DNA of 64,000 bases, taken from contig NZ_VDCQ01000026.1 in NCBI RefSeq assembly GCF_006265175.1, positions 47,765 through 111,764 of the forward strand, read 5' to 3'. Each line of letters opens with the position of its first letter. Within the stretch, counting starts at the first letter, position 1. A model generated the notes under the pieces. That model ran no database searches, was not told where the DNA came from, and worked only from the letters and a program-made list of their open reading frames with translations. This document shows, one piece after another, positions 36,801 to 45,136 of this stretch. A program made the position numbers and the translations under genes. This stretch comes from Paenibacillus hemerocallicola (lineage in GTDB: Bacteria; Bacillota; Bacilli; Paenibacillales; NBRC-103111).

Positions 36801-39166
36801 TGACGATTGTACCTGGAGCCAATACGGATTTGGATAAAACCGCTGAGAATTTGTCCGGAAAAAGAGCATACGATCTGTTGATCTCCAATACTCCGTATTT
36901 GATCGTAAATAATATTTACAACGGAATGGTTGTCAAAACCCATAGTACTCAGATTACATGCGACCGGGGAGGATTAACCGGAAGCTGTGTATCCGGCCGG
37001 ATAATCAATATGCCGGTATTGGATGCAGACAATCGCATTCGGGTAACGTTAAACGGCATTGAGAACACGTCGTTGCTAACCGGGGCAGGCAATACATTCA
37101 CGTTGCTGGTCAGCGACTTGCAAGAAGGCAAAAATACGCTCGTGTTTCAAATCTATGTCAACAAAGTGCTCGTAACGACGACTTCCTATGAAATATTCGT
37201 ATTCAGCACGGATGCTCCGGAATTCATCTCGGTCAATCCGGTCGAGACGACCGATGTGAAGAAATTTATATCGGGAACGAACCCTGACTCGTATGCGACA
37301 AGCGAAACGTCGGTATCTTTTTCCGGTCAGTTTGCGAATGCGTCCGAAATCAGACTAACCGTACGGACGAAGGACGCCAACGGTCTGCCGGTCGTAAAGT
37401 ATGACCGCCGATTTGGAGGCAACTTCGGAAGCGCCGATCCGCAGACGAGCAATCCGAACTTTTTCAGCTCGATCGGCAACGGACTGTTCCGTACGAATTC
37501 GATTCCGCTGGTGTCGAAGGGCGATACGATTTTCGAATTCTCGATCACCAATGCTTCGGGGATTACCGTGACGAAAGTGATTACGATCAACAGAGAGCCG
37601 CTTTCGTACATTATCAAATCTCCGAAATTGATCAAGAACGAGAAGAAAGAAGATCAAGCCAACATCAACAGCAACTATATGGAAATCCAAATCGAAGCGG
37701 AAAATGCGACCTCCGTCCTGTTCGGCAAGGATGAAGCGGTCATTCGCGAAGTGGTCGAGAACGGCGTGAAGAAAAACCACTTTTTCTATGAAGTGACAGG
37801 CTTGAAGGCGGGCAAAAATACGGTTAAGTTCACGGTCGTCCGCGGTACGGAGAAAACGAACGGCAGCTTTATTTTATACAACACGGATACTGCCGTAGAT
37901 GGTGCCCAATATAAAGCTCCGCTGCAATCGACAACAACGATATTCGACGGTCAGTTGTCCTTGAAATTCCCTAAGGGTACCAACTTTATCCGGAACGAAC
38001 CGGGAGCGGTTAATCAGTTCCTGACCTCGGATCGCAAAATTTTATACGGCATCGCCAGCAAAGCCGACGGACGCGTGGACAAAGTCAAACACCCGTCCGC
38101 ATCGGACGGTCAAATCGGCAATCCGAACCCGGTAATTGACGGCGTAGGCAAACTGATGCTCACGGAAACTTCGGGACGTTTCCGTTCCGCCAGCAATTTG
38201 TTCTGGATCGATGCGGGAACGATCAAGAAAAATGAAACCGATATGATCAAAGCATTGAATGGAAGCGGCCGACTCCCTTACGACAAGGAAGAGTTCTACC
38301 TTAGAACGAGACCGGATATGGTCGTACCGACCGAACGCGGAACTCTTACTCTAAAGTATGACTCCACCATTCGGGACGATGCGTGGAAATATTTGAGCGT
38401 GTACCATTTCGACATATACGAGGATTATACGGGCATCGTTCAAGGCCGTTGGAAAAACCTCGGCGGTGTTGTGGACATGAACAAAAACACGATTACTGTT
38501 CCTTTCGAATCGTTCGGCTACTACCAAGTCGTTTACATGGACAAGAGCTTTGACGATGTGACAGGCCATCCTTGGGCGCGTAACGACCTGGATACGCTCT
38601 ACGCCAAAGGTTATATGCTGAACAAGGAAAGCTCGAGCTTCGTGCCGAACGATTCGATTACGCGCGGCGAATTCGCGACGATGCTGGTTAAAATTTTCGA
38701 TTTGCCTTTGAACTATACGGAAGTTCCGACGTTCACGGACGTGCAAAGAGTCAACCTGCTGACCAAGCTGTACGATTACAAATATATCGAGACCGCAGCA
38801 AAGGCAGGGATTGTGCGTGGCGCTGCAGGCGGACGGTTCATGCCGGACAATGCGATCACTCGCCAGGATGCGGCTATCATGATAGCCAGAGCGGCCGATT
38901 TGAAGCTGTCTTCGGAATCCAATATGGATAAAGTACTGGCGAATCTGCGCAAATCGTTTACCGACGGCGACAGCATCGATATTTATGCAAGAACAGCCGT
39001 TGAAGCCGTTACGAATGCCGGATTGATCGAGGGCAAGGAGAACATATTGCTTCAAGGACAAACGAAAACGACGGTGCGTTTTGACCCGCTCGAGACATTC
39101 ACCCGCGCCGAAGCGGCCGCAGTCGCCATTCGCGTGCTGAAAAATCAGAAGAAAATACCGAAGTAA
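33821..39166 (+). CDS. Very large exported protein with C-terminal SLH domains
   Basis: A 1781-residue surface protein. A signal peptide covers residues 1-30 (MSMVLVLAMLMSLLPAMSAFA). Residues about 30-1560 are Thr/Asn/Ser-rich beta-sandwich-type modules with recurring patterns such as ISGTAPNATEVKAY and VSGMNFGRDS-like IPT/Ig turns. Residues about 1575-1781 hold three SLH domains (HPWARNDLDTLYAKGYM; LYDYKYIETAAKAGIV; DIYARTAVEAVTNAGLI with ITRGEF, ITRQDA and FTRAEA motifs). The only two cysteines I found are Cys1047 and Cys1056, spaced as C-x8-C. The start is TTG 33821, with AAGGAGG 8 nt upstream. It is probably a second S-layer or S-layer-associated protein; the precise role is unknown. Confidence 0.92.
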   Translation: MRKTYRKWMSMVLVLAMLMSLLPAMSAFAATARITIKDLYVADTQPSDDSSITRVTSSPIDLSATIENISDSQLTELYYEVTNMTTTKTPVVEKANKAQKVGQFDVTFKNVALTEGLNKIIIKLGETSVISSAPAWVYFTPTTTLTTININGQPFQDGKMYPENPAQSTMLNISGTAPNATEVKAYTEGNPNPINAYLNNGDFFFVADDVNNTQSTANLRLRAGDNPLTVMAVNNTKTYQISKNLIYNNGLPFAFNAKIKELPSGASKDLISNPTVTSSRVNISALLKDDLTTLGDLQYNFVDVLVGGQSFGPYNLSGAAAAPKTNSVSPNIVYEGHSATRLFVSGEALSNSILLTLTNTAGAVVLQDLSPEAVNTSKTVAVYKIPANTFVKANGPYKADLRNGTIASLVPVLNKESYSITVNAPSAPLPTIVGTSIPDVPQNFAKAGQSPMPQPNVVVGGVGLDSTDFAINYTDLTGKPVGQSSVVTSTNDGTNTTFTFAGPTITTDGLYKYKVTYKSIPLTETPFLIALKDPDLPTLQLTGQINTTKTTSPTTIYVPGTNLGTIASDILNPQLVDANIPAVVPPVPLKVYEVRDTALLLQPLDGALTSSQNNLVPGARYKVQFEKKLRYPNGGDAGTSPTITGGTVTNSVYVSAATTPARIDSVTIPQISLSEVNTATFSIQGSGFDVTPTKGVAAVIMNEDGSNQRNARIDTNASTTTSVIGDFSNIAGITAGNYLMRVMYDNVLLGQYPFTVVDPIPTGFSVTDNTISVTGMNFGRDSSKLKLRFVANDNASYVSETPALEIVSGRTVKFNKPSDLSNGGYTVSLLYNDTAVGNPFNYSVNAAATQLNEVAEWSQSGFKVFQFSADLDIPSDRLQVVQFKFYNATTDDIPVTAFTFNYVNTTLPYVEKVDALSETVVNNITELPKTFRVLANTNTNKLNVYMGEFTSNSSIFTTAVYDAINSPVETIGNVTYKVFTFSLPANVVNGLTKMTIVPGANTDLDKTAENLSGKRAYDLLISNTPYLIVNNIYNGMVVKTHSTQITCDRGGLTGSCVSGRIINMPVLDADNRIRVTLNGIENTSLLTGAGNTFTLLVSDLQEGKNTLVFQIYVNKVLVTTTSYEIFVFSTDAPEFISVNPVETTDVKKFISGTNPDSYATSETSVSFSGQFANASEIRLTVRTKDANGLPVVKYDRRFGGNFGSADPQTSNPNFFSSIGNGLFRTNSIPLVSKGDTIFEFSITNASGITVTKVITINREPLSYIIKSPKLIKNEKKEDQANINSNYMEIQIEAENATSVLFGKDEAVIREVVENGVKKNHFFYEVTGLKAGKNTVKFTVVRGTEKTNGSFILYNTDTAVDGAQYKAPLQSTTTIFDGQLSLKFPKGTNFIRNEPGAVNQFLTSDRKILYGIASKADGRVDKVKHPSASDGQIGNPNPVIDGVGKLMLTETSGRFRSASNLFWIDAGTIKKNETDMIKALNGSGRLPYDKEEFYLRTRPDMVVPTERGTLTLKYDSTIRDDAWKYLSVYHFDIYEDYTGIVQGRWKNLGGVVDMNKNTITVPFESFGYYQVVYMDKSFDDVTGHPWARNDLDTLYAKGYMLNKESSSFVPNDSITRGEFATMLVKIFDLPLNYTEVPTFTDVQRVNLLTKLYDYKYIETAAKAGIVRGAAGGRFMPDNAITRQDAAIMIARAADLKLSSESNMDKVLANLRKSFTDGDSIDIYARTAVEAVTNAGLIEGKENILLQGQTKTTVRFDPLETFTRAEAAAVAIRVLKNQKKIPK

Positions 39167-39183
39167 AAAGGCAAGTTACAGAC

Positions 39184-39214
39184 TGCCGGTTCGCTTAGAA
39201 CCGGCGGTTTTTTT
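39184..39214 (+). terminator. Rho-independent terminator after the large SLH gene
   Basis: GCCGGTTC / GAACCGGC with loop GCTTA is followed by GGTTTTTTTT. Confidence 0.88.
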
Positions 39215-39360
39215 GGCCAATTTACAGGGTGCGGACATGGAAAATACTTCGTGATGACGAATGTATCAGATGCAGGTATACTTGGTTTGTAGCAAAGAGA
39301 TATACGAGCTGCTACACGGAAAGGTGGATGGCCCAGAGTTGAGCGCATAACATAGAAAAG

Positions 39361-39391
39361 TTTTTTCGAAAAGTCGCAACTTTTTTCGAAA
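39361..39391 (+). repeat. Direct repeat upstream of the S-layer promoter
   Basis: TTTTTTCGAAA occurs at 39361-39371 and 39381-39391, exactly 20 bp apart (about two helical turns), 90-120 bp upstream of the predicted -35. It could be a double operator or an AT-rich upstream activating element. The remaining upstream gap (39215-39360) shows nothing clear. Confidence 0.5.
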
Positions 39392-39480
39392 CGCTGCGTT
39401 TAATTAGGTGAAACAACAAACAACGCACACGAAACACATAAGAAAACTGGAGTGCGGTGGTACTTTTTCTCAATTTATGC

Positions 39481-39509
39481 TTTACGGTATGAAAGCACCA
39501 TTGTATAAT
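39481..39509 (+). promoter_or_regulatory. Predicted sigma-A promoter of the S-layer gene
   Basis: TTTACG (39481-39486), 17-nt spacer, perfect TATAAT (39504-39509). It predicts a leader of about 115 nt to the first possible start (39632) and about 195 nt to the second (39710). Confidence 0.65.
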
Positions 39510-39560
39510 GTTATAGTGGCGCCTATATCTCTAGTTTTCTACTTCGACAGTTTACTAGTT

Positions 39561-39580
39561 TCTGCGACAAACGTTGCAGA
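39561..39580 (+). promoter_or_regulatory. Hairpin in the S-layer mRNA leader
   Basis: TCTGCGAC / GTTGCAGA with loop AAAC (8 bp, one G-U pair in RNA). No T-run follows. A stabilising leader hairpin would fit an abundant mRNA. Confidence 0.45.
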
Positions 39581-39631
39581 GTCCAAATAGGAAGTAGCGC
39601 TCAAAACTCTGGGAAGGAGGTGAATTGGCCG

Positions 39632-39709
39632 ATGAGTAAGAAGAGCTTACAAATTAAATTAAACTCTCAAACATCGAATGATGATAATCGAGGAGGAGAA
39701 AAAAAGGTT
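39632..39709 (+). other. Upstream in-frame start region of the S-layer gene
   Basis: ATG 39632 has the near-perfect SD AAGGAGGTGA (39614-39623) 8 nt upstream and is in frame with the S-layer ORF. Its 26 codons (MSKKSLQIKLNSQTSNDDN then RGGEKKV) lead straight into the second start at ATG 39710, which has its own SD AGGAGGAG (39691-39698). Initiation here would add 26 polar residues in front of the signal peptide. Tandem in-frame starts of this kind are known for the middle wall protein gene of Brevibacillus (Bacillus brevis) 47. Confidence 0.6.
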
Positions 39710-42682
39710 ATGAAGAAAAGCTTGTCTGTACTCGTAGCAACTGCTATGGTGTCGTCCATTTTCGCATCCGTTGCATTTGCAGCTGACACATTGACGACCC
39801 AACAAAAATTGGATGCATTGATCGCTGCTGGCGTGTTTGATAAAGACGGAACAGGTAACGGATCCGAGCTTGACGCTAACATGTCCCGCGAGCAATTGGC
39901 GAAAATCCTTTTCAAATTGAAAGGCCTGAAAGAAGTAACGGGCACCAGCTACACGGACGTTGCATCCGATCGTTGGTCCGCTGGCTTCATCCAAGCCGTA
40001 TCCAAAGCAACTCCTCCTTTGATGGACGGCGTAGCAACCGGCGTATTCGATCCAGCCGGCGAAGTAACGCTTGAGCAACTGGCAACAGTAGCTGTTCGCG
40101 CTCTGGGTCTGCAACAAAACACTTCCGCTACTGTAAAAGGTAACGTATCCGAGTGGGCTAAAGGTTATGTAGCAGCCGCTGTCGCCAACGGTTTGTTGAC
40201 CGAGAAAACGGACTACACGAAACCAGCTATCCGCGCTGAATTGGTAGAAGCTTCGTACAGCGCTCAAAAAGCTATTGCTGATTCGGTAAAACCGGCTAAA
40301 GCTTCGGTGAAATCCGTTAAAGCTGCGGGTGTACAAAAAGTTGAAGTAACGCTTGACCGTGATGTGGATACGACTAAAGCTACTTTCTCGTTGAAGAAAG
40401 CCGGCTTGGACATCGCGATTGACGCGACTAAAACGAAATGGTCTGAAGATAAGAAAACAGCTACTCTGACGCTGAAAGACGCAAAAATCAATGAAGGTGA
40501 GTATACAGTCACCCTCGGCGGTCTTGCTGCTGATGCTATCGGAACGGCTACTGGAAGCTTTACTGCTGAGAAAGAAGCTGTTAAGAAGATCGAGTTCTCG
40601 ACGGCTAGCGATACGATCGCTCAAAGCACGAAAGCTCGCGTACAGTTCCGTGCTGTAAACCAATATGGTGAAAATGTTTCCCTGAGTGCTGGTAGCTTCA
40701 CGGTTAATACTCCTGGATTCTCGAGCAGCATTTCCAAAGACAATATGGGAACGTTCGTTGTAACGATCGATACCACTACGATGACTGGCGGTCAACCGTC
40801 ACCTGGTTTGACAGTAATTCCGGTTTACATCTACGAGAATGATTCTCGTGTATCGATTCAACAAAACTTCAAACTTGGCACGCCTCCATTTGTACAAAAA
40901 ATGGAACTGGGTGATGTTAAATACCCGTCTGGCAAAACAAGTCTTTCCGCCAATGGCGATTTCGTCTTGATCCCAGCTACATTGTTCGATCAATACGGCA
41001 ATCCGATGGCGTTTGACAGCAACACGACTTGGAATGAAAATGTCTTTACAACGCCTTACAGCATGGCATTCCAAAAAGCAGAATTCAAGGATTTCGACAA
41101 CGACAACTTCGGCGAGCTGAAGATTATTCTGAAGGATCGTGTGGAGAAAACCGAAGAGTATACGGTTACGGCTCAAATCGGCGGAGCAAGCGCTACGACT
41201 AAAGTCAAAGTAGCTTCGGCCAAACTGGCAACGAAAATCCAGATCGGCGAAGCAACTGACGTTCTGGCAGAAGGCGATATCAAGGATATTTATATCCCGA
41301 TTCTTGCTTATGATGCCGATGGTAACCAACTGAGCGTTGACGATATTATTGATTCCCAAAACAAACCAAGAATTAACATTTCGGCGCAAGGTGTTGTGGG
41401 AGCAGACTTGACGACGGCTATCTCCAATGCTTCGATTGAAGAATACGGTCAATACAAAGGCTACATTCACATTGGTAAAGTAACCGGTACTGCAAATTCG
41501 CAGGCGTTCATCTCGGCTTACCTCACCTCTACAACCGGAAATAATAGCTATGTGACCAAATCTATTCCGATCTTGAAAGCACGTACGCCGGATAAGATCA
41601 ACGTTGTAACGGATAACGCACCGAAGACGGCAGGCGGCAACTCGAATGTCAGATTCAGCATTGTCGATCAAAACGGCAAGCAATTGGATCGCGTTAGCGC
41701 TGTAAATGAAAATGGAAACAGCGTAACTTACCGCGTATATGGTCAAGTTACCGGCAATGGCGGCGTGACGCTTCAGAGAAAAGACCGTCTTGAAAATGTA
41801 GTTGCAACATACAACGCTGGTAATTCGTTCGACATCAGAGGCGAAAACTTTGATGATTTCAACCAAATCATGACGTTTAATGCTGCTGCTGGCGCTCCTG
41901 GCCAAAGTCTTGAATTGAAAGTCGGATTGCAAAAATCGATCGACGGTGGCACTACTTGGACAGCGATCTCCAATGTTATCACTAAGAAGATCGAATATAT
42001 CAACGCTGCAACTGAAAGCTTGACTTATTCGGTTACTAAACCAGCATCCATGTATGCTGCGCTCGATCCAGACATGAACTTGATTCCATCCGATATCAAG
42101 AACACAACTTCGAGTGGCAATAATAAATACAGAAAGGCAATCGAACTTAGCGCTAAAGACGCATCGGGCAACACGGTAGCAATTAGCAATAAACGTATTG
42201 TTTCCGTATCGAGCAGCGTTTACTCGGTTGCACAAGCTACTCCAATGTCGGTTATGGGCACGGGTTACATTCATGGGGTTAAAGCCGGTAAATCCACAAT
42301 TACTGTTCAGTACAGAGACTTCAAGGATGCTCTTCAATACACCAATTTTGAAGTTGAAGTTAAAAACGAAGTGCCGGTTATTCAATCTGTAACGGCAAAT
42401 AGTATCGTTGAAATCAATGCTTCGGATATTGGTCTGTATGATAAAGCATACAAATTTATGACTTTGACATTGAAAGATCAATATGGTGTTTCGTTCACTA
42501 AAGAAGATATCAACAAATACGACAATATTACTGGTGTGTTCTACTCGATCGAAGGATCTAGTGTAGTAACAGTCAATGCGAAGACAGGCGTTCTCGAGAA
42601 TCTTGCTTCCGGGCAAGCATTTACACTGAAAGCTGTCGCGGCAACTGGTCAAGTTGTAAGCACGTTTGTAAGAATCCGCTAA
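39710..42682 (+). CDS. S-layer protein with N-terminal SLH domains
   Basis: Probable major S-layer protein, 990 residues from ATG 39710. A classic signal peptide ends VFASVAFA-type (here SSIFASVAFA, about residue 24). Residues about 28-190 are three SLH domains, the second with YTDVASDRWSAGFIQAV and the third with VSEWAKGYVAAAVANGLL. The rest is Thr/Ala/Asn-rich beta-sandwich modules, about eight Ig-like repeats, with no cysteine. Codon use is strongly biased (GCT, GTA, AAA; few TTA, CTA or TCA), as in highly expressed genes, and this leaves long empty frames on the other strand. The leader has two SDs and two in-frame starts. A strong terminator follows. Confidence 0.93.
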   Translation: MKKSLSVLVATAMVSSIFASVAFAADTLTTQQKLDALIAAGVFDKDGTGNGSELDANMSREQLAKILFKLKGLKEVTGTSYTDVASDRWSAGFIQAVSKATPPLMDGVATGVFDPAGEVTLEQLATVAVRALGLQQNTSATVKGNVSEWAKGYVAAAVANGLLTEKTDYTKPAIRAELVEASYSAQKAIADSVKPAKASVKSVKAAGVQKVEVTLDRDVDTTKATFSLKKAGLDIAIDATKTKWSEDKKTATLTLKDAKINEGEYTVTLGGLAADAIGTATGSFTAEKEAVKKIEFSTASDTIAQSTKARVQFRAVNQYGENVSLSAGSFTVNTPGFSSSISKDNMGTFVVTIDTTTMTGGQPSPGLTVIPVYIYENDSRVSIQQNFKLGTPPFVQKMELGDVKYPSGKTSLSANGDFVLIPATLFDQYGNPMAFDSNTTWNENVFTTPYSMAFQKAEFKDFDNDNFGELKIILKDRVEKTEEYTVTAQIGGASATTKVKVASAKLATKIQIGEATDVLAEGDIKDIYIPILAYDADGNQLSVDDIIDSQNKPRINISAQGVVGADLTTAISNASIEEYGQYKGYIHIGKVTGTANSQAFISAYLTSTTGNNSYVTKSIPILKARTPDKINVVTDNAPKTAGGNSNVRFSIVDQNGKQLDRVSAVNENGNSVTYRVYGQVTGNGGVTLQRKDRLENVVATYNAGNSFDIRGENFDDFNQIMTFNAAAGAPGQSLELKVGLQKSIDGGTTWTAISNVITKKIEYINAATESLTYSVTKPASMYAALDPDMNLIPSDIKNTTSSGNNKYRKAIELSAKDASGNTVAISNKRIVSVSSSVYSVAQATPMSVMGTGYIHGVKAGKSTITVQYRDFKDALQYTNFEVEVKNEVPVIQSVTANSIVEINASDIGLYDKAYKFMTLTLKDQYGVSFTKEDINKYDNITGVFYSIEGSSVVTVNAKTGVLENLASGQAFTLKAVAATGQVVSTFVRIR

Positions 42683-42695
42683 TTATAAGCTTTAC

Positions 42696-42723
42696 AAAAA
42701 AGAAGCCTTCGGGCTTCTTTTTT
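42696..42723 (+). terminator. Rho-independent terminator after the S-layer gene
   Basis: AAAAAAGAAGCC / GGCTTCTTTTTT with loop TTCG, a perfect 12-bp stem with an integral T-run. Confidence 0.93.
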
Positions 42724-42756
42724 GTTTGTCGGGCAATTAACCTAATGACAAACAAA
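42721..42756 (+). repeat. Perfect 10-bp inverted repeat upstream of the next exported-protein gene
   Basis: TTTGTTTGTC (42721-42730) and GACAAACAAA (42747-42756), separated by 16 bp. It starts at the end of the S-layer terminator T-run and lies about 100 bp before the next start codon. It could be an operator. Confidence 0.5.
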
Positions 42757-42853
42757 TTACTGATCGTGTAATTCATAAGAAATCTGAAATAGGACTGAAA
42801 CAAAATGAGATTTCTTTCGTCTATTAGTATAGAAGTAATAAAGGAGGATATAC

Positions 42854-45034
42854 ATGCGAAAGAAATCAAAATTCAAGCATTTGTCCGTCAAATCATTGGT
42901 GTTATTCTCATTACTGGCCGCAACGGCACCGATCCATACATATGCTGACGGGACGGAAGTTACGTCTGATTCCATTTTTGATGTGCCATCTGTAGGATCC
43001 GTATGGGTTAATGATAATAGTTATTTTGAGCTAAAGGACGCAAGGCTATCCGTCGGGGCGGAAAGTAACACGGTGACATTTACTGTAAAGGTTGTTAATG
43101 GCGGAACGAGCGACATCCTGTTTATAGATTATTGGGTTCGTATGTTATCGTCTTCGGGAGCTAATTTTACAATTAATGTAATGCCGCAGGACAAGGATAA
43201 AAATGTTATTCCGGCTGGTGGCACGCAGGAAATCAAATTTTATGCCAATGTAACTTCAGCGATCCAATTGAAGGATTTGCAGTTTAAAGTTATCAAATGG
43301 GACTTTTCAGCCGCAGAATATCAAAAAACTTTGGGGACACTTCAAATACCGGCCGATTATACTACAGTTGCTCCGGCAGGATCAAAAGCCAATATCAAAA
43401 TTTCCAAGACATCTCTACAGGGCTATATAAAACGATCAACAATCAGCAGCAATGAAGAGAACTTTTTGCCATCCATCTTATTGGAACTGCAAAATACGGA
43501 TATTCGCAGTTTAAAGCTGCCTACCATGAACTATATGATTCGCACTTCGGATGGCTTGTTGTATCCGCTAACAGCTGCTGGCGTAACGAATACAACTACG
43601 ATTGACCCTTTAATGAAGAAGGAAATAACCTTAACCGGCAAGCTTCCTCGAACTATATCTGATCAAAACTGGGAATTGGTCATTACCGAGAATACGTCTA
43701 CCGGAGAAACCACTACTGTTAATACGGCTTTCGCGGAATTTAAAATTCCAAATCCAACTGATGACACATCGTCAACGGAAAAAGAGCAATCATTTTCGAA
43801 TGAAGATGGAACTTATGTTGCTACACTGGAATCTATACAAAGAGTTCCATGGGAAGATGACGATTTATTATCCGCTTCTATCTTGTTAAAGTCCAAAGAG
43901 TCAAAACCTCTACCTATCCCAGAGCTTACCGGATACATCGAGCTAGACGATTCGGTAAAGGTAGAAGTAAAAGTTATTCGTACCGACAACGTAATCGGAC
44001 TGCAACCGGAAAAAGAAGTCAGAGTACAACTGTTGGGGACTGTTCCTTATACTTACGAGTATTCAAAGTTAACCGTACATCTTCAGGAAAAAGAAGCAGC
44101 TAAGAGCGGCAGTACAACGACAACCGGAACAGTGACTGATTTGGTATCATTTAAAGTAGATTCAGTATTAGACAACATACCTCAAGTCAAAGCAGGCGAA
44201 CGTTTTAAGATCGGTGGAATAGGACGCTCTGGAGATTACTATGTTCATGCGCTTCATAATTACAGCGGTAAGAGCTCGGATGTAATTACGGCTCAGGTGG
44301 AGATTGAAAATTTGGAAAAAAGAGCAAATGATCTTTCCAAGCTGGTAGCGCATTTTAAAGGCTCTGATGGGACGGTATATCCGGCAACGATAACTGAAAT
44401 AAAAACAAAAATAAGTCCATCGGGTAAAGCATTGGTAAACGTGTGGGCAAATGTAGCAAAAAGTAAATCACAGGAAATTACACAATTGCTTATTGGAGAA
44501 GGGATTACCCAAGGGAAATATTCTTTGATTACAGACAAACCTGACGCATACGTGAATTCCGTGGCTTTTGATTTACCAAAAGAAAAGCCAGTTACGCCTG
44601 ATACCATCAAAGACATTGATATATTTCCTTATAAGCTTAGTTTAAGTCGAGTAGGTACTACGGTAAACGAGGACGTCATTAAAGTGAATTTTGATTATAT
44701 GTTAGAAAAAGATACGCAATATGAAGTAAACACGGATGAATACAAATTGAATCTGGAAATTGAAGATGCCGATGGGAAGGCGAAGATGGATTGGACATTC
44801 AATATGGAGAAAGACTCTAGTACACAAACCGGAGCTTCAAATACCACAACACCTGTAGGTTCGACTACCTTCCAAATTGGGGAAAATAAAATGGAGGTTA
44901 CAAAGACCGATAAGGACTTTAGATATAAAGTTACAATGCTCAAAAAGTACAAGCTTAACTTATATGTCGTCTTCCAAGGTCAGAAACGCCTTGTAGCCAG
45001 CAAAGACCTTGAATGGTTTTATTTCTCCGACTGA
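42854..45034 (+). CDS. Exported protein of unknown function
   Basis: A 726-residue secreted protein that I do not recognise. The signal peptide is at residues 1-31 (SLVLFSLLAATAPIHTYA). Beta-rich modules follow, each with an alternating hydrophobic pattern and Thr/Ser-rich linkers (about residues 300-315, 420-435, 650-665). There is no SLH domain, LPXTG motif or cysteine. The SD is AAAGGAGGA, 7 nt before the ATG. The gene is visibly more AT-rich than its neighbours. It follows the S-layer gene and may encode an S-layer-associated or secreted matrix protein; this is inference from position only. Confidence 0.85.
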   Translation: MRKKSKFKHLSVKSLVLFSLLAATAPIHTYADGTEVTSDSIFDVPSVGSVWVNDNSYFELKDARLSVGAESNTVTFTVKVVNGGTSDILFIDYWVRMLSSSGANFTINVMPQDKDKNVIPAGGTQEIKFYANVTSAIQLKDLQFKVIKWDFSAAEYQKTLGTLQIPADYTTVAPAGSKANIKISKTSLQGYIKRSTISSNEENFLPSILLELQNTDIRSLKLPTMNYMIRTSDGLLYPLTAAGVTNTTTIDPLMKKEITLTGKLPRTISDQNWELVITENTSTGETTTVNTAFAEFKIPNPTDDTSSTEKEQSFSNEDGTYVATLESIQRVPWEDDDLLSASILLKSKESKPLPIPELTGYIELDDSVKVEVKVIRTDNVIGLQPEKEVRVQLLGTVPYTYEYSKLTVHLQEKEAAKSGSTTTTGTVTDLVSFKVDSVLDNIPQVKAGERFKIGGIGRSGDYYVHALHNYSGKSSDVITAQVEIENLEKRANDLSKLVAHFKGSDGTVYPATITEIKTKISPSGKALVNVWANVAKSKSQEITQLLIGEGITQGKYSLITDKPDAYVNSVAFDLPKEKPVTPDTIKDIDIFPYKLSLSRVGTTVNEDVIKVNFDYMLEKDTQYEVNTDEYKLNLEIEDADGKAKMDWTFNMEKDSSTQTGASNTTTPVGSTTFQIGENKMEVTKTDKDFRYKVTMLKKYKLNLYVVFQGQKRLVASKDLEWFYFSD

Positions 45035-45055
45035 GAAAATCAATCCCGAACAAAC

Positions 45056-45099
45056 AATCCTTTCGATCCAATTTCCGTTGGCCGAAAGGATTTCTTTTT
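45056..45099 (+). terminator. Rho-independent terminator
   Basis: AATCCTTTCG / CGAAAGGATT (with an 18-nt loop) is followed by TCTTTTT. Confidence 0.75.
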
Positions 45100-45136
45100 A
45101 CGGAGTCGAATGTAACAAGGTCAGGAGGCGAATAAA

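Noticed and set aside
39408..39590. Possible 60-residue ORF upstream of the S-layer gene
   Set aside because: It contains the predicted promoter and leader hairpin, lacks an SD and looks non-coding.
39659..42652. Two long open frames (378 and 617 residues) opposite the S-layer gene
   Set aside because: Low-complexity translation without start signals. The strong codon bias of the S-layer gene removes stops from the other strand.
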